From NCBI GenBank assembly GCA_026261815.1, contig JAMPIT010000549.1, forward strand, positions 744,001 through 808,000: a stretch of DNA of 64,000 nt. The letters are read 5' to 3'. Shown piece by piece: positions 61,908 to 64,000 of this stretch (position 1 is the stretch's first letter; each line of letters starts with the position of its first letter). The notes beneath the pieces were generated by a model. It did no database searches, was not told where the DNA came from, and was given only the letters and a program-made list of their open reading frames with translations. A program made the position numbers and the translations under genes. The stretch is from Monarcha castaneiventris obscurior. Its lineage: Eukaryota > Chordata > Aves > Passeriformes > Monarchidae.

Positions 61908-62750
61908 CATGGAATCACAGAATATGCTGGGTTGGAAGGGACCTACAGGGATCATGCAGTTCAACTCCTGGCCCTGCACATGACATCCCAACAATCCCAT
62001 CTGGTTGAAACACTCCTGGAGCTCTGGCAGCCTTGATGCTGTGCCCATTCCCTGGGGAGCCTGGTCAGTGCCCCAGCGCCCTCTGGGGGAAGAACCTTTC
62101 CCTGATATCCAACTTAACCCTGCCCTGACACAGCTCCAGGCGTTTCCTCGAGTCCTGTCCCTGGTCACAAAGAGCAGAGATCAGAGCTGCCCCTGTGCTG
62201 CCCCTTGGGAGGATGTTGAAGAGCTCAGTGAGGTCTCAGTCTCCTCTGTACAGCTGAACAGACAAAGCGCCCTCAGCTGCTCCTCATATGGCTCCTCCAG
62301 ACCCTTCCCCCTCCTCGTGGCCTATCTCTAATAGTTCAATATCTTTTTTTATCTTGAGGCACCCAAACCTGCCCCCAGCACTGGGGGTGAGGCCGCCCCA
62401 GGGCAGAGCAGAGCAGGATAATCCCTCCCTGGCCCCACCAGCGGTGCTGGGCCTGGTGCCCCCAGGACAGGGATGTCCCTCCTGGCTGCCAGGGCACTGC
62501 TGGCTCAGATCCAACTGGCCATGGACCAGGAACCCCAGGACTCTTCCCACAGCTGCTCTCCAGCCTCTTGCTCCCCAGTCCATACACACAGCCAAGGTTG
62601 CCCTGTCCCAGGTGCAGAATCTGGCCCTTTCCCTTGTTAAACTCCATACAATCAGTGATCACCCATCTCTAATTTGTCGAGGTCTCTGCAGGGCCTCTCT
62701 GCCCTCAGGGATGTTCTCTCAGAATATAAGTGTAGGAACTTGCACTGTTT
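61908..62750 (-). mobile_element. CR1 retrotransposon fragment, about 840 bp
   Basis: Starts with TCATGGAATCACAGAATATG and GGGTTGGAAGGGACCTACAG, then CCCTGCACATGACATCCCAAC, CTCTGGGGGAAGAACCTTTCC, TCCTCGTGGCCTATCTCTAA and AGCACTGGGGGTGAGGCCGC, ending upstream near TTGTCGAGGTCTCTGCAGGG. It is the longest continuous minus-strand CR1 in the window and includes the 3' end of ORF2, with no intact frame. Confidence 0.9.
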
Positions 62751-64000
62751 AATGAGTTCCAGAAAGAACAAGTAAAATGAAAATGAAACAAGCATCTAGG
62801 GTAGGCACCTCTTACTTCATTTATGTGTCTGCACACACAGGGTATCATGGCTTCCTTCATGTGAGACACCCAAATATTGCAGGCACTTTGGAAAACTTAC
62901 CTGCTTCTTGGATCATGAAGAATTCTTGGAAATGAATTGGCCACAACTTTCTCAGTCTGAGATGTACTGAAGTATATTTATGTTTTTAAAATCACACTCA
63001 GACATGCTACAAAGATCTACTTTTCTGTCTAAATTGAATTTAAGAAATAGCTTTCAATAGATATCATTCCCACAATTTAATGGTGAAGAGAAATATTCCT
63101 AACCCAGTTCAATATCTTTGTTATTTCCTTTGAGAAAAGTCCCAAGACAAAAGCATACAGTGATCATGAGACTGATGCAATCCCAAAAATACATCTGTAA
63201 ATTGCAGCAGAGATGTTAATCTTCTTCTAAACAGAAATAATTTACTGCATCCCCAAATGTGGCTTAGCAACATATGTTTATATAATAGCAGATAGAAATA
63301 TTGAAAAAACCAAAACCTGTAATAAGATTAGACTAGAAGGATCATGAAATTGTGACGCAAATCAGATTAATTTTCTGAAGATGATCACTGTGTCTGCTAC
63401 ATATGAGATCAGTGTCACAGGCAATTTTGTGATAATTTGTATTATGGACATACACGTTTGAACATTTTTAACTTTTGTTTATTGTTTTGTTTTGGGTAGA
63501 AGCCACTAAAAATGGGAACTGGCTCTTGTTGGATTAAATTTTGAACTCTGTTAAGAAAGAAATGGCTTAAGACCAAAAGTTCCTAATGTTTTCCAAAGTT
63601 GAGATAGTGCTTTAAATCTGAAGTTAGACTAATAAATAGTTAATTTTTGATTATCAGTCAGTTTACTGGTGGCCCATTAAAGCTACAAGAGTGTTCCTAG
63701 CTGTCAGTTTAGATGTGCCTGTACAATTTACATAACTGGGGCCTTTGTAGCTGACTTTGACTTCAGAAATAAAACTAAAGCCAGCAAAGGTTTCAACATC
63801 TGCGTGAAGGTCCCAATGTAGATGTTGGATTTAGAGCTGAGGCCCTCATGCACTTGAAAGATATATTTTATTATCTATTCTATTTCTAAATTTTTAGAAT
63901 AATTATTATTTCCTTTGGCTATATTAAAGATTATGGAAAATGACAGAGACTTGAATAGTGATTTATTTTTAAATGCCATTTTTATTGTAGCTTTAAAGAA
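62751..64000. other. AT-rich non-coding DNA to window end
   Basis: No supported exon, RNA gene or repeat. Confidence 0.35.

Noticed and set aside
1..64000. CRISPR arrays, tRNA or rRNA genes, bacterial operons, phage or plasmid modules
   Set aside because: None of the corresponding repeat-spacer, cloverleaf or dense-gene signatures is present; repeats and composition are those of a bird nuclear genome.

Overview
This window reads as vertebrate nuclear DNA from a bird, most likely a songbird or another neoavian. The evidence is the repeat content. There are at least fourteen fragments of CR1, the dominant avian non-LTR retrotransposon, several still carrying the CR1 3' terminus (TTCCAACC then ATTCTRTG-type octamers). 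There are also several LTRs of avian endogenous retrovirus families, several of them solo. I see no bacterial, phage or plasmid features, no CRISPR array, no tRNA or rRNA gene, and no complete host protein-coding gene.

Layout. Bases 1-7.8 kb are AT-rich non-coding DNA with one CR1 tail near 0.5 kb. Bases 7.8-12.7 kb are a broad, discontinuous CpG-rich domain of the kind found at developmental-gene promoters. It holds a G-quadruplex-prone tract, a CA repeat, a 20/23-bp minisatellite with an 89-bp higher-order period, and the strongest gene-start signals in the window: a minus-strand candidate first exon ending in a consensus donor at 11,238, and plus-strand donors after 12,025 and 12,285. The simplest reading is a divergent promoter, with one transcript running left out of the window and one running right into a very long intron or as a lncRNA. 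I could not identify either gene.

Bases 12.7-64 kb are AT-rich and carry no recognisable coding exon. This part is either a giant intron or a gene desert, and retroelements are its main readable content. The best resolved are: a solo LTR at 42,018-42,636 with a perfect 5-bp duplication, inserted inside a CR1; an ERVL-like LTR at 46,454-47,619 that itself contains a second LTR at 46,850-47,217 with a perfect 6-bp duplication; an ERV1-like solo LTR at 56,592-57,007 with near-perfect terminal inverted repeats and a 4-bp duplication; and a decayed CR1 ORF2 at 37.7-39.6 kb split by another LTR. Between the repeats are several stretches rich in homeodomain, POU, SOX and E-box type words that resemble conserved non-coding elements. 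That reading is inference without an alignment.

How the parts work together. The only functional unit suggested is the CpG-island promoter domain plus possible distal enhancers in the desert to its right. The rest is fossil retroelement history. All repeat-family names rest on recognition by eye. Boundaries supported by target-site duplications are exact; the others are approximate to tens of bases.
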